Shown here piece by piece: positions 1 to 11,038 of a stretch of DNA of 64,000 bases. The DNA is from Rugalucina vietnamica (taxonomy: Eukaryota > Mollusca > Bivalvia > Lucinida > Lucinidae). The translations under genes and the position numbers were made by a program. Location of the stretch: the NCBI GenBank assembly GCA_964017185.1, contig OZ024870.1:56546312-56610311 (forward strand). The letters are read 5' to 3'. Numbering within the stretch: position 1 is the first letter of the stretch; each line of letters starts with the position of its first letter. A model generated the notes under the pieces. It was not told the DNA's origin. It was given only the letters and a program-made list of their open reading frames with translations, and ran no database searches.

Positions 1-94
1 AAAGAAAAAACATAGAACACCCTATAATTTGACTGTTCATTCCATCACTAAAATCCTATAAGTGTCTGCAGTTTTGTTCCAAAAAGTAATTAAG

Positions 95-1030
95 TGACCA
101 CTTTTTATCGCACCTGCTTATAGCAGGGTGCGATATAGGAGTCCAAATTTCCGTTCGTCCGTTCGTTCGTTCGTTCGTCCGTCAACATTTACGTCGAAGT
201 TTGACATTTACGTCGAAGTTTTTGTTTTCTCTGCATCAGAGATAGCTGTGACTGTGAAACCTTGCATAGCAGTTGTCCTTGACATACCCTTCAAGCACGC
301 ACCTTGACCCAGTGACCTTGACCTATATTTCATGGTCCATTGACTTTGTTAATTTTTACGTCGAAGTTTGGTTTTCTCTGCATCAGTGATAGCCATGAGT
401 GTGAAACCTTGCATAGCAATTGTCCTTGACATACCCTTCAAGCACGCACCTTGACCCAGTGCCTATGACCTATATTTCACGGTCCATTGACTTTGTTAAT
501 TTTTACGTCAAAGTTTGGTTTTGTTTGTTTGTGTTGAGGCTTAACGTCCCAGTCAACAATTTAAAGTTTGGTTTTCTCTGCATCAGTGATAGCCATGCGT
601 GTGAAACCTTGCATAGTAATTGTCCTTGACATACCCTTCAAGCACGCACCTTGACCCAGTGCCCTTGACCTATATTTCACGGTCCATTGACTTTGTTAAT
701 TTTTACGTCGAAGTTTGGTTTTCTCTGCATCAGTGATAGCCATGAGTGTGAAACCTTGCATAGTAATTGTCCTTGACATACCCTTCAAGCATGCACCTTG
801 ACCCAGTGCCCATGACCTATATTTCACGGTCCATTGACTTTGTTAATTTTTATGTCGACGTTTGGTTTTCTTTACATAATTGATAGCTGCCAGTGTGAAA
901 CCTTGCATAGTAATTGTCATTGACATACTCTTCAAGCACGCACCTTGACCCGGTGCCCTTGACCTATATTTCACGTTCCATTGACTTTGCTCGATGCAGG
1001 TGCGATATCGACCTCCGCGGAGTTCTTGTA
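95..1030. mobile_element. pearl-like (Helitron-derived) tandem-core element
   Basis: A non-coding element is bounded by CGCACCTGC near 110 and GCAGGTGCGATATCGACC near 997. It has a short CGTT/CGTC tetranucleotide tract at about 153-183, followed by five tandem cores. The motif TTGACATACCCTTCAAGC recurs near 278, 426, 628, 773 and 921, giving a unit of about 145-148 bp. A microsatellite-like left flank plus tandem cores and a conserved right flank is the layout of bivalve pearl elements, which are thought to be non-autonomous Helitron relatives. The third unit is longer because of a small retroposed insertion. The element type is inferred from architecture; the repeat structure is directly visible. 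Confidence 0.7.
523..562 (-). mobile_element. SINE-type 3' tail fragment with 13-bp target duplication
   Basis: This 40-bp insertion lies inside the third tandem core. It is flanked by a perfect direct repeat AAAGTTTGGTTTT at 510-522 and 563-575. It begins with a GTTT-rich tract followed by GTTGAGGCTTAACGTCCCAG, so the retroposed strand is minus with a CAAA-type tail. The same tail occurs in the longer insertion at 35052-35147. A short, tail-only insertion with a target-site duplication indicates an extremely 5'-truncated retroposition event. Confidence 0.7.
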
Positions 1031-1844
1031 TGATATCTTAATTAATAACATATTGCAACCATGGTTACAAGACCATCTGTCTCTTCATGCAACATTTGCA
1101 CATTATTGCAATTATGATGTGGTAATGCTTTGGCGAAGTTCGCCATAACTTTGCCAAAAAGATATATTTTCCTAGCAAGTATTAGCATGTATGTATACAA
1201 GTTTGAAATAAGTTCTTAGCACTAAAATCCTTTGCCAGTCTTAGTCTGGTCACATGATGTCAAAGGATGAAAAACTGAATCATTTAAAATCACATTGTTA
1301 GTGTATGTTGTTTTTACCTGCATGTTCTTGGGACAGGATATATTGACAAAAGTGCAATTTAAAACTTGCAAGTTTTTGGTAATGTTATGGCGATGTCAGT
1401 TGAAAATGCTAAGTTTGTGGCAAACATGTAGCCAATCATTTGTAATATGATACATAAAAGTGAAGCTGTAGCGAATTCACCGCTAGCGGCAAAGCACTTC
1501 GCAAGAACATTACCGCTAGTGGCGAAGTCCGGCGAAGTCGTAAATCATTTTGCGGCAAACTTTTTCTTCGCTACAACCTTGCAGTAAGGCTATGGTAGCT
1601 TTACTGCAGAAAATCCTTTTCATAAGGGTTGGCTCATGCGCAACCGGAACACCGGTCATGATTAGTGTAAGGTGACCAGTGATCGATCAAGGACCAGTGA
1701 TTGATCAACTAGTGGTTATCAGACCTGGGTTAATCTTAATCGTTAATCATGATTACTTTGAGGCCAGTCATGTTTTTGTTTAGTTACGATAACTGTCGGG
1801 GGATGAAAAGGGAAAAATATAGACCACACTGATGTGTTTGTCGG
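1031..1844. other. unassigned non-coding stretch
   Basis: No coding exon was recognised. Motifs around GGCGAAGTTCGCC near 1131 and GGCGAAGTCCGGCGAAGTCG near 1520 are related in inverted orientation, so 1120-1575 could be a decayed inverted-repeat element, but I could not define its ends. Confidence 0.4.
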
Positions 1845-2125
1845 CATTATAAATGCCATTTGCAAATTGCTATTTGCTAAATGCTCTTTGCCAGATGCTA
1901 AAATGCTAATTGCTAAATGCTGATTGCAAATTAAAAATAAAACTGTCCATGCTTGTACAGTACATACTATGTTTTTATAATGTTAATTAATCCAACATAC
2001 TGTAAAATTATGAATATTATCAATATCCTTCATAGGCCCATTTCAAAATTCTTAGTTACAATTTATCATATTACAATACACATTTAGCAATTAGCATTTA
2101 GCAAATAGCAATAAGCATGTCATCC
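1845..2125. repeat. inverted repeat built from short TTGCTAAATGC units
   Basis: The left arm (about 1850-1930) is a run of short units such as ATTTGCTAAATGC and AATTGCTAAATGC. The right arm (about 2085-2120) carries the reverse complements, ATTTAGCAATTAGC and ATTTAGCAAATAGC. The whole could fold into a hairpin with a roughly 150-nt loop and is probably a small fold-back element. There is no coding potential. Confidence 0.55.
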
Positions 2126-2652
2126 ATATTTTTTTCAATTTGACTGTTAGAAAAGCTGATATATTTCCAATTTTAACAAATAAGCATAACTGAGGAAAAT
2201 AAACATTTCAATAAATCAATAATTATCCAAAATCACTTCAAACATGTCAAATGCTATAAAATATTATCTTATATACCGGTATACATAAATTATTTTCTTG
2301 GAAGAAATCAAGCTTTAGTCAAAACTCGCTCGGCATACAAGCACAGAAGCTTGGGCTCGGCTTCTAATACTCATGGGCGTAGCTAGCTTAATGTGCGACT
2401 TGCAAGTCACACCAATGCAAGTCGCACCAATATTGAGATATGATGCGACTAGTACGTTACACCCATTTCTTTGACAACAATGTTACCATTATCAAACTCA
2501 GGCCTCCCAGCGAAACCTATTATTAAAACCTGTAAAAAACTATAATTTTGTGTAAAATTAGTAAAATCTTATAAAACCTTCATTTTGCCCCCAAATCTAT
2601 AAATTACCTATATTTTTCTACAAAAACCTATATACTTTGCAGAAAAAGCAAT
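2126..2652. other. A/T-rich non-coding stretch
   Basis: No gene was recognised. From about 2500 a sequence with AGGCCTCCCAG and repeated AACCTAT/AAACCTGTAAAA words begins. Similar words and the inverse end CTAGGAGGCCCT appear near 3760-3857, hinting that 2500-3857 may be an older element that received the MITE at 2653-2910. Confidence 0.35.
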
Positions 2653-2910
2653 CAGGGCTTTTTCTGACCTTTTGGGGAAATTTTTAGTACCGATGAAATT
2701 GGGAAAAAAAAATTGTGATTTTGGGAAAAAATATGACAATTTTGGGAAAAAATAGTGCATTTTTTAACAAAATTGGGAAAGTTTACCTTTTAAATTGGGA
2801 TTTTTCTGCTAATTGGGAATGTTCCACGTCAATTGGGAATTTTTTCAGCCAATTGGGAAAAAATTTGGTACCGGAAACCGGACCCAGTTTTGTATAGAGA
2901 AAAAGCCCTG
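2653..2910. mobile_element. short hAT-like MITE, CAGGGCTTTTTCT termini
   Basis: The element has terminal inverted repeats CAGGGCTTTTTCT at the left and AGAAAAAGCCCTG at the right. It is flanked by GCAAT on both sides (2648-2652 and 2911-2915). The interior is a low-complexity series of AATTGGGAAtttt words and has no real protein. CAGGG termini occur in hAT and some other DNA transposon families. A 5-bp duplication is shorter than the usual 8 bp for hAT, so the superfamily is tentative. A related degraded copy may lie at 6649-6753. Confidence 0.65.
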
Positions 2911-4138
2911 GCAATATGAATCATTTTAAGACCAGTATTTGTTTTCTGACTAGTGCTTGTAAATGTTTTGAAGATGCATTGATCCGGTCGGCAAGCTACT
3001 CTTTCGTGAGAAAAAGTCAGTATTGGTTACCAGAACTGCTCCTTTCCTGCCTCTTTGCTCTTTTGGTCAAGGGTATAACTCGTTCATTATCGCTATACTT
3101 TAATCATTTTTAGATGCTCATAAAATCATAATTGGCCAGAAATATTACTGGGTTGACTGTTCATACCTTGAGTTGAAGAAATGATAATGATCTAAAGATA
3201 TTTTCAAAGCTTTTAAGAAAAAAATATTTTTTTTTTTTCATATCTTCTGCTTTTAATTCAGTAAGGCCATAGTGATAAACACTGAGTCATTCACCTCGTA
3301 CAAATGACCGATGATGTCATTCCGACTCGATCAATACATTGAACAGCTGTTTGTGCACGTTTTTCTTTGAGTTTTCCAGTCTATGCTGCCGACAGGTTCA
3401 TTTGTTTCAATTTGATTGCAAGTATCCATTCATGATAATACACTTTATAAGTAGCAATGTGGAATGTGTGATTTTATACAAAACTGTGTTCCCGACTGCC
3501 AAGAAAGCGTTTTAGATTGCCAAAAAGCATGTGTTGGCAATCGAGAAAGTTCAGTTTATGTTCTACATCGTCATTTTGGCAATCCGAAATGCCATTTTAG
3601 GGCAGTGTAGATCTCTTTTTATTTATCAGATTGGTTGTTCATGATTGCCGCTAACACGGTGTGGTTAAGGAAGCTCCAGAATTTGGAAGAAAGTTGCCAA
3701 AATTGTGATGGAAGTGAGAAAAAACAAAAACAACAAAAAAACACCTTTGATAACTTATATTTTTGGTGACAAACCTGTAAAAGAACCTATATTTTGGGTA
3801 AAAGGAACCTATAGATATAAAAACATATATTTTTCAAGTGGGCTACTAGGAGGCCCTACAAAGGTTTGTCACTGAGATCTTGAAGTTTTTTTTTTTTTGT
3901 CCTTTCATGTTTGTTTTCAGTCTACATTTTATGTGATAACCTGATAACCAAGTGCTTGCAGAACTCAAACTTAAGAACACAAAGGAAATATTCTTTTTCG
4001 TGCATTTTATCTTGATTCTTGTATGTAAGAAAAAATGCCTTGTTTGGAGTGTAATTGCTTTTTGGAGAACCTTGATTCTCCTTGAGGCTGCGTCCAATGT
4101 TGTCAGAGTTCAGTTTTCTCTGATCGCTGGACATGTTG
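2911..4138. other. unassigned non-coding stretch
   Basis: No exon was recognised. The section 3480-3610 has several TTGGCAATC/GATTGCCAA words in both orientations. The end near 3857 (CTAGGAGGCCCT) may be the right terminus of an old element starting near 2500. Short open frames at 3846-4146 on both strands overlap each other and show no family resemblance. Confidence 0.35.
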
Positions 4139-4146
4139 CCTGACAC

Positions 4147-4814
4147 TAGTGTTGTTCGATTATGGAATTTTCATAATCGATCATCGAAAAAATCAGATAT
4201 GACTTTTCGGTCAATCATCAATTATAATTGAAATTGGAAAGGTTATAGTGCTCTTGATACCAAGACTTTAATAAGGAATTTGTAAGCTTGTTTGGTTTAG
4301 TTGCATAAATACTTATATCTCTGAAAATACAAAGTTTTGTCACATTTAGCTTTTGTAATCTTGTCATGAAATGCTTATTATAGGACAGGTGCAAGGGAAG
4401 ATTACAATGTCATTAACTTATTGCAATGACTACTTGATACATGTATCAAACTTACATGTACATGTATTTGGAAATGAACTCAGAAGCAGGCTAGTTGTCA
4501 TTTTCTGTCTAAAATCTTTGATAAAAGACAAACAATGTCAGCTTAACATGACCCATAGAATTTAAATTGATCATAGGCGTACCGCCCTATACGCACAGTA
4601 TGTCTGTGCGTAATGTAAAAAGTTAAAAGTAGCAAAAATTATGGTGTTTTTGTCATTTTTAGATACAAATATAGCTTTTTTTGCCCTTGGTGCGTATAAC
4701 TTGAAATTCTCTGGTTACGCCCTTGTTGATGATCGATTATGAAAGCATTCTCGATCATCAGTCGGTCGACAGCAAACCAATGATTATCAATATTTGATCA
4801 TTGTTACAACACTA
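4147..4814. mobile_element. non-autonomous hAT-type transposon
   Basis: The ends are inverted: TAGTGTTGT at 4147 and ACAACACTA ending at 4814. Flanking 8-bp sequences CCTGACAC (4139-4146) and CCTGCCAC (4815-4822) match at 7 of 8 positions, as expected for the 8-bp target duplication of hAT transposons. Internal sub-terminal palindromes of ATCGATTATGA type (near 4155-4190 and 4730-4760) support a fold-back structure. There is no transposase, so it would move only with help in trans. A second small element is nested inside. Confidence 0.65.
4575..4725. mobile_element. nested 151-bp MITE inside the hAT-type element
   Basis: The ends AGGCGTACC and GGTTACGCCCTTG are imperfect inverted repeats. 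Flanks TTGATCAT (4567-4574) and TTGATGAT (4726-4733) form an 8-bp near-perfect target duplication. An internal hairpin TACGCACAGTATGTCTGTGCGTA lies near 4590. The nesting means this insertion is younger than the host element. Confidence 0.55.
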
Positions 4815-4876
4815 CCTGCCACACCTAGAACATGTATTTAGCTTTAGTCCAGATGCTTGATATTGCAAAACTATTT

Positions 4877-5133
4877 ACCATATTTGTTCTAATTAGCGCA
4901 CAGTGTACTATACTTTTAAAAATAACTTAAAATAGTGTTCCATCATTTAAGGCTAGGTTTAAATGCAGTTAATAATATGGCACTACCCGTTATACATGTT
5001 ATATGTAAAATCTATACAAATTACCAATAAGGCAGTCAAATAGTGTGCACTTATGCACATTTTTTAAACGACCAGGGTGTGCACTTATTTGAGCATGTGC
5101 ACTAGTGAGAACAATTATGGTATACCGTATTCG
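4877..5133. mobile_element. MITE with GTTCTAATTAGC ends
   Basis: The left end TTTGTTCTAATTAGCGCAC is mirrored at the right by GTGCACTAGTGAGAACAATTA. The same terminal motif bounds the much longer element immediately to the right, so this looks like a deletion derivative of that family inserted beside or within it. It is non-coding. Confidence 0.5.
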
Positions 5134-5488
5134 TTCTAATTAGCACACAGTGCCCTTAACTTGAAAAATGTGTATGCAGGTTTTTCTCATGTGTGTTATA
5201 ACACCTTAGTGTTGATTTGTGCTGTCCTTTCATTTCCGCCTGGTGTCTGGGTTGGGATTTTAAATTTGACTGTACAATCTCTGTGCCTTTTAATTTTACT
5301 ATTCTCATTAGTTTATAAACTTAATAGCAGGATATGATCTGAAATATATATTTCTGATAAACCAGTTCTTTCAGCTGTACAAATTTATAAACAAAAGAAA
5401 ACAAACAGACCACCAAAACATCAAAGTTTCAAACTTTCCCTGGGGAGCATGCCCCCAGACCAAAAGGCAATGTGTAAAGCCTGCAGCA

Positions 5489-5519
5489 ACCCCCTCCCCC
5501 CCCCCCCACACACACACAC
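5489..5519. repeat. poly-C / (CA)n simple repeat
   Basis: A C-rich run passes directly into a (CA)n tract. It is a simple-sequence microsatellite. Confidence 0.9.
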
Positions 5520-5631
5520 TGAAACTTTGCTAATTGCATGGATGTACCAGCATCTTTAATCCTTACTAACATTTTTTTCTCTCTTGTACACACTGTTTAT
5601 CAGGCCTGAATTTAAAAATTGTTTGTCAGCC

Positions 5632-6480
5632 ATTTGACACTTTGACTTCACAATATAGACACATTGGACATGTGCATGAAGAAATATTATTTTGGAGCTT
5701 TGTGAACGTAGACACTTTTTGTGCAAGTTTTCAACATGGGTTCCATGGTAGTGTAGATATGGGCCAATCAACTCCTACCACAGTTTCTGATAATTTGACT
5801 TCACAATACAGACACATTGGACATGTGCATGAAGAAATATTATTTTGGAGCTTTGTGAACTTAGACACTTTTTGTGCAAGTTTTTAACTTGGGTTCCATG
5901 GTAGTGTAGATATGGGCCAATCAACTCCTACCACAGTTTCTGCCGGAGCCATTTGATAATTTGACTTCACAATACAGACACATTGGACATGTGCATGAAG
6001 AAATATTATTTTGAATAAAATATTTAGACAAAATTGCAGCTGTTTGAACATAGACAACATAGACAATTTTTATGAGCATTTGCTATGGTAGGGCTTATAT
6101 GGGCCGATCAACTCCTACCACAGTTTTTGCTGGAGCTATTTGATACTTTGCATTCACAATACAGACTCACTGGGCATGTGCATGAAGAAATATTATTTTG
6201 AAAAAAATATTTTTGACAAAATTTCAGCTGTTTGAACTTAGACAGTTTTTTGTGCAAGTTTTCAACATTTATTCTAAGGTGTGCCTATACAGGCCAATCA
6301 ACTCCTACCACAGCTTTTGATGTAGTGATCTGATACTTTACGAATACCTTCACAATAAAGACTTGTTAGACATTCGCATGAAGAAGTTTTATTGTGAAAA
6401 AATAATTTTTGACGAAATTGCAGCTTTGTGAACTTAGACAATTTTTGTGCATGTTTTCAACATGGGGATGCTTGTAAAGG
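5632..6480. repeat. tandem array, about five units of 155-190 bp
   Basis: The word GACATGTGCATGAAGAAATATTA recurs near 5667, 5818 and 5985 and in drifted form near 6174 and 6370. Each is followed by a TTTGTGAACnTAGACA word and GGGCCAATCAACTCCTACCACAG. The first two units are nearly identical and later ones diverge, a pattern of recent duplication at the left end. Open frames here (5642-5887 +, 5556-5771 and 5884-6066 -) arise from the repeat and are not genes. Confidence 0.85.
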
Positions 6481-6648
6481 GTCCAGTTCTTTTAGAGCTA
6501 TTGCCCTTAACTCCTCGTACAGTTGCATAGGCACATTTTTGATACTTGTTTGCATAAGTAACGGCTGAAAATCAGTGTTTTTTTTACTGACTTTTACTTT
6601 GATGGGGGGTATCTAATAAGCCTTGCATATTGCCAATTCTTGTTTTCA

Positions 6649-6753
6649 GGGACTTTTTGGGGTTTTAGGGAGCAGGGGGCTGAGGAAAAACATTTTAGAG
6701 AGCTGGGGAGAAAGGTCATTTTTCTTTCAGGGAGCAGGGAGCAAAGCCCCCCT
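6649..6753. mobile_element. small CAGGG-ended MITE remnant
   Basis: The left end CAGGGACTTTTTGGGG and a right end with GCAAAGCCCCCCTG resemble the CAGGGCTTTTTCT element at 2653-2910. The interior has repeated GGGAGCAGGG words. The ends are approximate. Confidence 0.4.
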
Positions 6754-7986
6754 GGGGGGGCTCAGTGTTCAATTGTAAAGAATATAGGGTTTTAACATTT
6801 AAGTTTAGGATTGAATGCTGCTAATGCAATATTTATGTGCGAAATATGTGTCAAATACAATGTACTAATTTGCTTTTAGGAAACAAGCAGGGTTTGTACT
6901 TAAGCATGTCACTGTGTGCTAATTAGAACTACAAAATACAGTATGTAAAAACATCCTGATTAGCAATGTATTCACTTTTAAACAGGAGTGAAGAATGTAT
7001 GTTTGTACATATGTGACATGTTGACATTGTAGTTATTCAATTTATAATTCCAGAAGTATTTGACCTGCTGCTCCAGCCCCTACCAACATATTGTATGATT
7101 TTACAAGTTACATGAGAAGTGATTTTACAAGTTACATGAGGGGTGGACAAAATACAGTCTCAGATCAAGATGTCGGTGCCAAATAGTATCTACTGGTATT
7201 TAGTATTTTATACTTCTTTTTCTTTATTAGCTCAGCTGAGCCAAAGGCTAATAGGTGCGCATATAGGATGGGTAGGCACCGGTTGTCCGTCTGTCGGCCA
7301 CCATTTTCAAAGAACTTGTTCTCTGAAACCACTTGGCCAATCAAAGCCAAATTTTATATGAAGCATCTACAGGAAGGGGGAACCAATTTATATATTGATA
7401 ATCCAGGTCACATGACCAAGATGGCCACCATGCCCATATACAGTGAAAAACTTCAAAATCTTCTTCTCAGGAACTGGTGGACTAATTTCAATGAAACTTG
7501 GCATGAAGCATTGATGACTCAAGTACTACAATGTTTCATATAAATCATGACCCTGTGATGACTTTGACCTATTTTATGACAAGGTCAACATGGGTTGCCA
7601 GTACATTTGAATGGGGAAAACTGTTAAATGTCTTTTAAAGAGAAAACCTTGCGGGGAAATGGGGCTGTAGGACTGACTATCAATGATTCTGAAAAAAAAT
7701 GACCCCAGAGACTCATCTGCCCCCATCCCGGGGCAATATACCTGTATATTACCATAGTATTCAAAAATCTTCTCTGAAACCGCTTGACCAATCAAAGCAA
7801 AATTTTATATGAAGCATCTATAGGAAGAGGGAACCAATGTATATTTAAATAATCCAGGTCACATATAACCAAGATGGCCACAATGCCCATATATGGTAAA
7901 GACTCTTCAAAAATCTTCTTCTCTGGAACCCATGAATCAATTTCAATGGAACTTAGCTTGAAACATCGGTGACTCGAGTACTACAA

Positions 7987-9315
7987 CACGGCTAACAAAC
8001 CTTTAAATGCGTAACCGCCGGTTAAGAAAGAAAATCCGATTCACGCCTTTCCGGTTCCGCATATGAAGACCAAGAAAAGGTAAACAAAACATACACTACT
8101 AGGATCGATTGATGATTATATATTAGTACAGAAAATCGATTATCTATGAATGCTATTTTGTCACTTATTTACTATTGTAACTCAGCACCAAAGTAGTTCG
8201 CAAAATAATTTGATGGTCTTTGAGTTATTTATTCCCTTCTTCGAAGCTGGTGTTCCAACAAGGCCAAAGTCGGCAAAATACAACTAAAAATTGGACAATT
8301 TGCTGGTAAATATCAAATTTTAGTGATTGTTCCACGACAAATTTACAGATATGTATTAACTAAATTGCATCTGATGTTTGTGCAAGTATTTCGTTGTGTT
8401 AGTGCCCGTCATTATCGATTTGAATGGAAGGAAAAGATGGGTACGCATTTAATCATTAAAATATGAAGGATATATTTCAAGATACGTTTGAAAACCTCAA
8501 CCTGTTCAAGTTATGGTATTTATTTCCCTGTAAAGCGTTTTGAAAGACATAAAACCAAGAAAAAACAAATTAAAGTAAACAGAATGCTGTAAAATCGTCT
8601 TCATGAACAGGAATATCATGCATGTGAACTATTGTATTACATGTATTTCATAGACAGTTTGCATTATTTTATATCAAACATTTTCACTGCAAATATCACA
8701 AACACACAAAATTTGAGTAAGCAACTATTAAGAAAGGACGAGAGAATGTGACAATAATCTTCAGCGTAAAACAATTAACAAAAACAAAAACTTTAATACA
8801 TGTGTTCTATAATGACTATATTGCTATCATTCTAATGATTAAATTCGTAACCGAAATGTTGACACAGCTTTTAACCACATATGCATAGAATGCATTGGCC
8901 AGAGGCAACGAAACTGTCAACAGACCTCACACAATGTTAAAATCATCTGCGCACTATATTGCTTTCTGTTAATATGACATAATGAGCGGAAATCTAAAAA
9001 TATCCCTGTGACTGACCCACATTTTCGTCGTGTACAATGCAATCCCAACATGTGTTTTGGGGTAGGGAATAAAAATCATGATTATAAAGAAAAAATTCTG
9101 GAAATCCTTTGGGGTCCAAATATAGCAATGTCTAACAAATAAAATAGCATTGAGAGCATTATAATATTTGTCTTCGAATCGAAATATTTTACTCGGAAAC
9201 ACGAGCTGCAAAAGTTTGTTTACTTTTTGTTGGTCATCTGATGCGAAACCGGAAGGACATGAATCGGATTTCCTTTCTTAACCGCGGTTACGCATTTAAA
9301 GGTTTGTTAGCCGTG
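7987..9315. mobile_element. 1.33-kb DNA transposon, ~55-bp inverted repeats, 5-bp target duplication
   Basis: The left end starts CACGGCTAACAAACC and the right end is its inverse, GGTTTGTTAGCCGTG. The repeats continue for about 55 bp with a few mismatches, through GTAACCGCxGGTTAAG. TACAA flanks the element on both sides (7982-7986 and 9316-9320), and removing it restores the interrupted core of the surrounding element. The interior has no transposase, only short unlinked frames, so it is non-autonomous. CAC termini with a 5-bp duplication recall Transib, but the heptamer is not a good match, so the superfamily is unassigned. Confidence 0.75.
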
Positions 9316-9646
9316 TACAATGTATTTATAAATCATGACCCTGTAATGACCTTGACCTATTTTATGACAAGGTAAACATAGGTCCCCTATATAGATGTAT
9401 TAAATGGGAAAAACTGTTAAAATGTAAATTGAAGAGAAAATCTTGCAGGAAATTGACTGTAGGAGTCCTGGACTGAACATCAATGATTCTTAAAAAATGA
9501 CCCCAGGGTGTCATCTGCCCCCACTCTGGGGCAATTTACATGTATTTTACCATAATATTTAAAAATCTTGTCCTCTGAAATTGCTTTGCAAATCAAAGCC
9601 AAATATTATATGAAGCATCTATAGGAAGGGGGAATCAATGTGTATA

Positions 9647-11038
9647 TGTTACAGCCAATCTGTGAAATCAGCCTTTTCATGAAATGGCTAAAACTTTTAG
9701 CCTTTTCGTGAAATGACTAATTCACTCAGCCATTTCATGAAACGGCTAAATATTTCAGCCTTTTCATGAAATGACTAAAAATTTGCTTTAGTCATTTCAT
9801 GAAATGGCTAAACTAACAAGGGAACCTTTAAAACAATACAAAGAGTGAAGTTTATTTTTATTAAAGCTCTGAACATTGGTTAAAACATAGTAAAGCACAA
9901 AATGTAAGCACATCAAATGATAATTTTATGTGTCATGAGTAATCCAGTTAATATATTGAGATTTTCAATTTCTTACTGGTACAATAATTTCGTTTCATTT
10001 TTCCCATTGTCTAGGGAAAATTCTAAGTTATTGAATCACACAATATGAGATACTAAGGATTCGCCTATAAAATAGTAAAATATCAGCAACATGCCATTAG
10101 AAACACGTATCAATAGTGTACATTTTCAATACCACACAGTTTAATTCACATACATTGTCTACTTATCCTTACATGGGAGACTGTTATGGCATCTGCTATT
10201 GCACAAAACACTTACATCTGTTGTTTGACATTGTTTTTTACCCTTTCCACAATTACATCGAAACAAACCTTGACCGCCTGAAGTTGTTGCTTTCACAGCT
10301 TGGCGAAGTGTCACTGTACAAACCGTGTGTTAACATCACGATTAGTTAGGAGCTTTTATGGACATAGATCAAAGTGGTTCCTTGACAGCAATAGTGTACA
10401 TATTTTATTCATCAAAAACCAGGATTACTCCAAGAATGTTTTCATGGGTCACCTCTACCTCTGTCAACTATAGGTATAGGAAAAATAGCAACATTGTCTC
10501 CCACTTAAAATCAAAGGGTAGTCCAGTGGGATTTATCACATTTTAATTAGCTTGCAAACTTTGCTTTAATTAGCTTTTATTTGACTATGATCAACGTAAT
10601 GGTTTAAACTTCTTTGTTTTCTTATTGTGTTTAACTTATAATCATAATCATAGCAATTATACTTATCTTTAATTTTATTATTATCATTATCATTATTATT
10701 ATTACATGTATTATTATTTATGCCTACAATAATATTCTTTTAGAAGTGAAAATGGAAGTTTATGTACTATCATATTCATTTTTGTGGTTTAATCAAATGA
10801 ATTATTCCTGTGATGATATCAAAGGCATAAATAAAACTCAAGGCGTTATTACATAGATTGGCTGAAACTGAACCAGTCAATCTGTGTAACAATGGCATGG
10901 AGATTTTAGTCATTTCATGAAAAGGCTGAAATATTTAGCCTTTTCATGAAATGGCTGAGTGAATTAGTCATTTCACGAAAAAGGCTAAAAATTTTAGCCA
11001 TTTCATGAAAAGGCTGATTTCACAGATTGGCTGTAACA
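9647..11038. mobile_element. 1.39-kb transposon with ~130-bp inverted repeats made of sub-repeats
   Basis: The ends are TGTTACAGCCAATCTGTG and CACAGATTGGCTGTAACA, flanked by TATA on both sides (9643-9646 and 11039-11042). Each arm contains four to five copies of a near-palindromic word of the type AGCCWTTTCATGAAAWGRCT, so the arms are internally repetitive as well as inverted to each other. A second, shorter hairpin with the terminal word (GATTGGCTGAAACTG ... CAGTCAATCTGTG) sits at 10855-10892. No transposase was seen. It interrupts core 3 of the surrounding element. Confidence 0.75.

Larger units (their letters stand above)
5134..6946. mobile_element. 1.8-kb inverted-repeat element enclosing a tandem array
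   Basis: The left end near 5134 reads GTATTCGTTCTAATTAGCAC; the right end near 6909-6945 is the inverse, GTGTGCTAATTAGAAC. About 20 bases pair well. The interior has no transposase-like reading frame and is dominated by an array at 5632-6480 and a possible small hAT-like insertion at 6649-6753. The ends match the short MITE at 4877-5133. Family assignment is open. Confidence 0.5.

Noticed and set aside
2500..3857. A 1.36-kb element with AGGCCTCCCAG / CTAGGAGGCCCT ends
   Set aside because: The ends pair imperfectly and no matching target duplication was found; kept only as a remark.
5632..6480. Regular repeats that might suggest a CRISPR-like array
   Set aside because: Units are ~155-190 bp, repeat over their whole length with no unique spacers, and the host DNA is animal.
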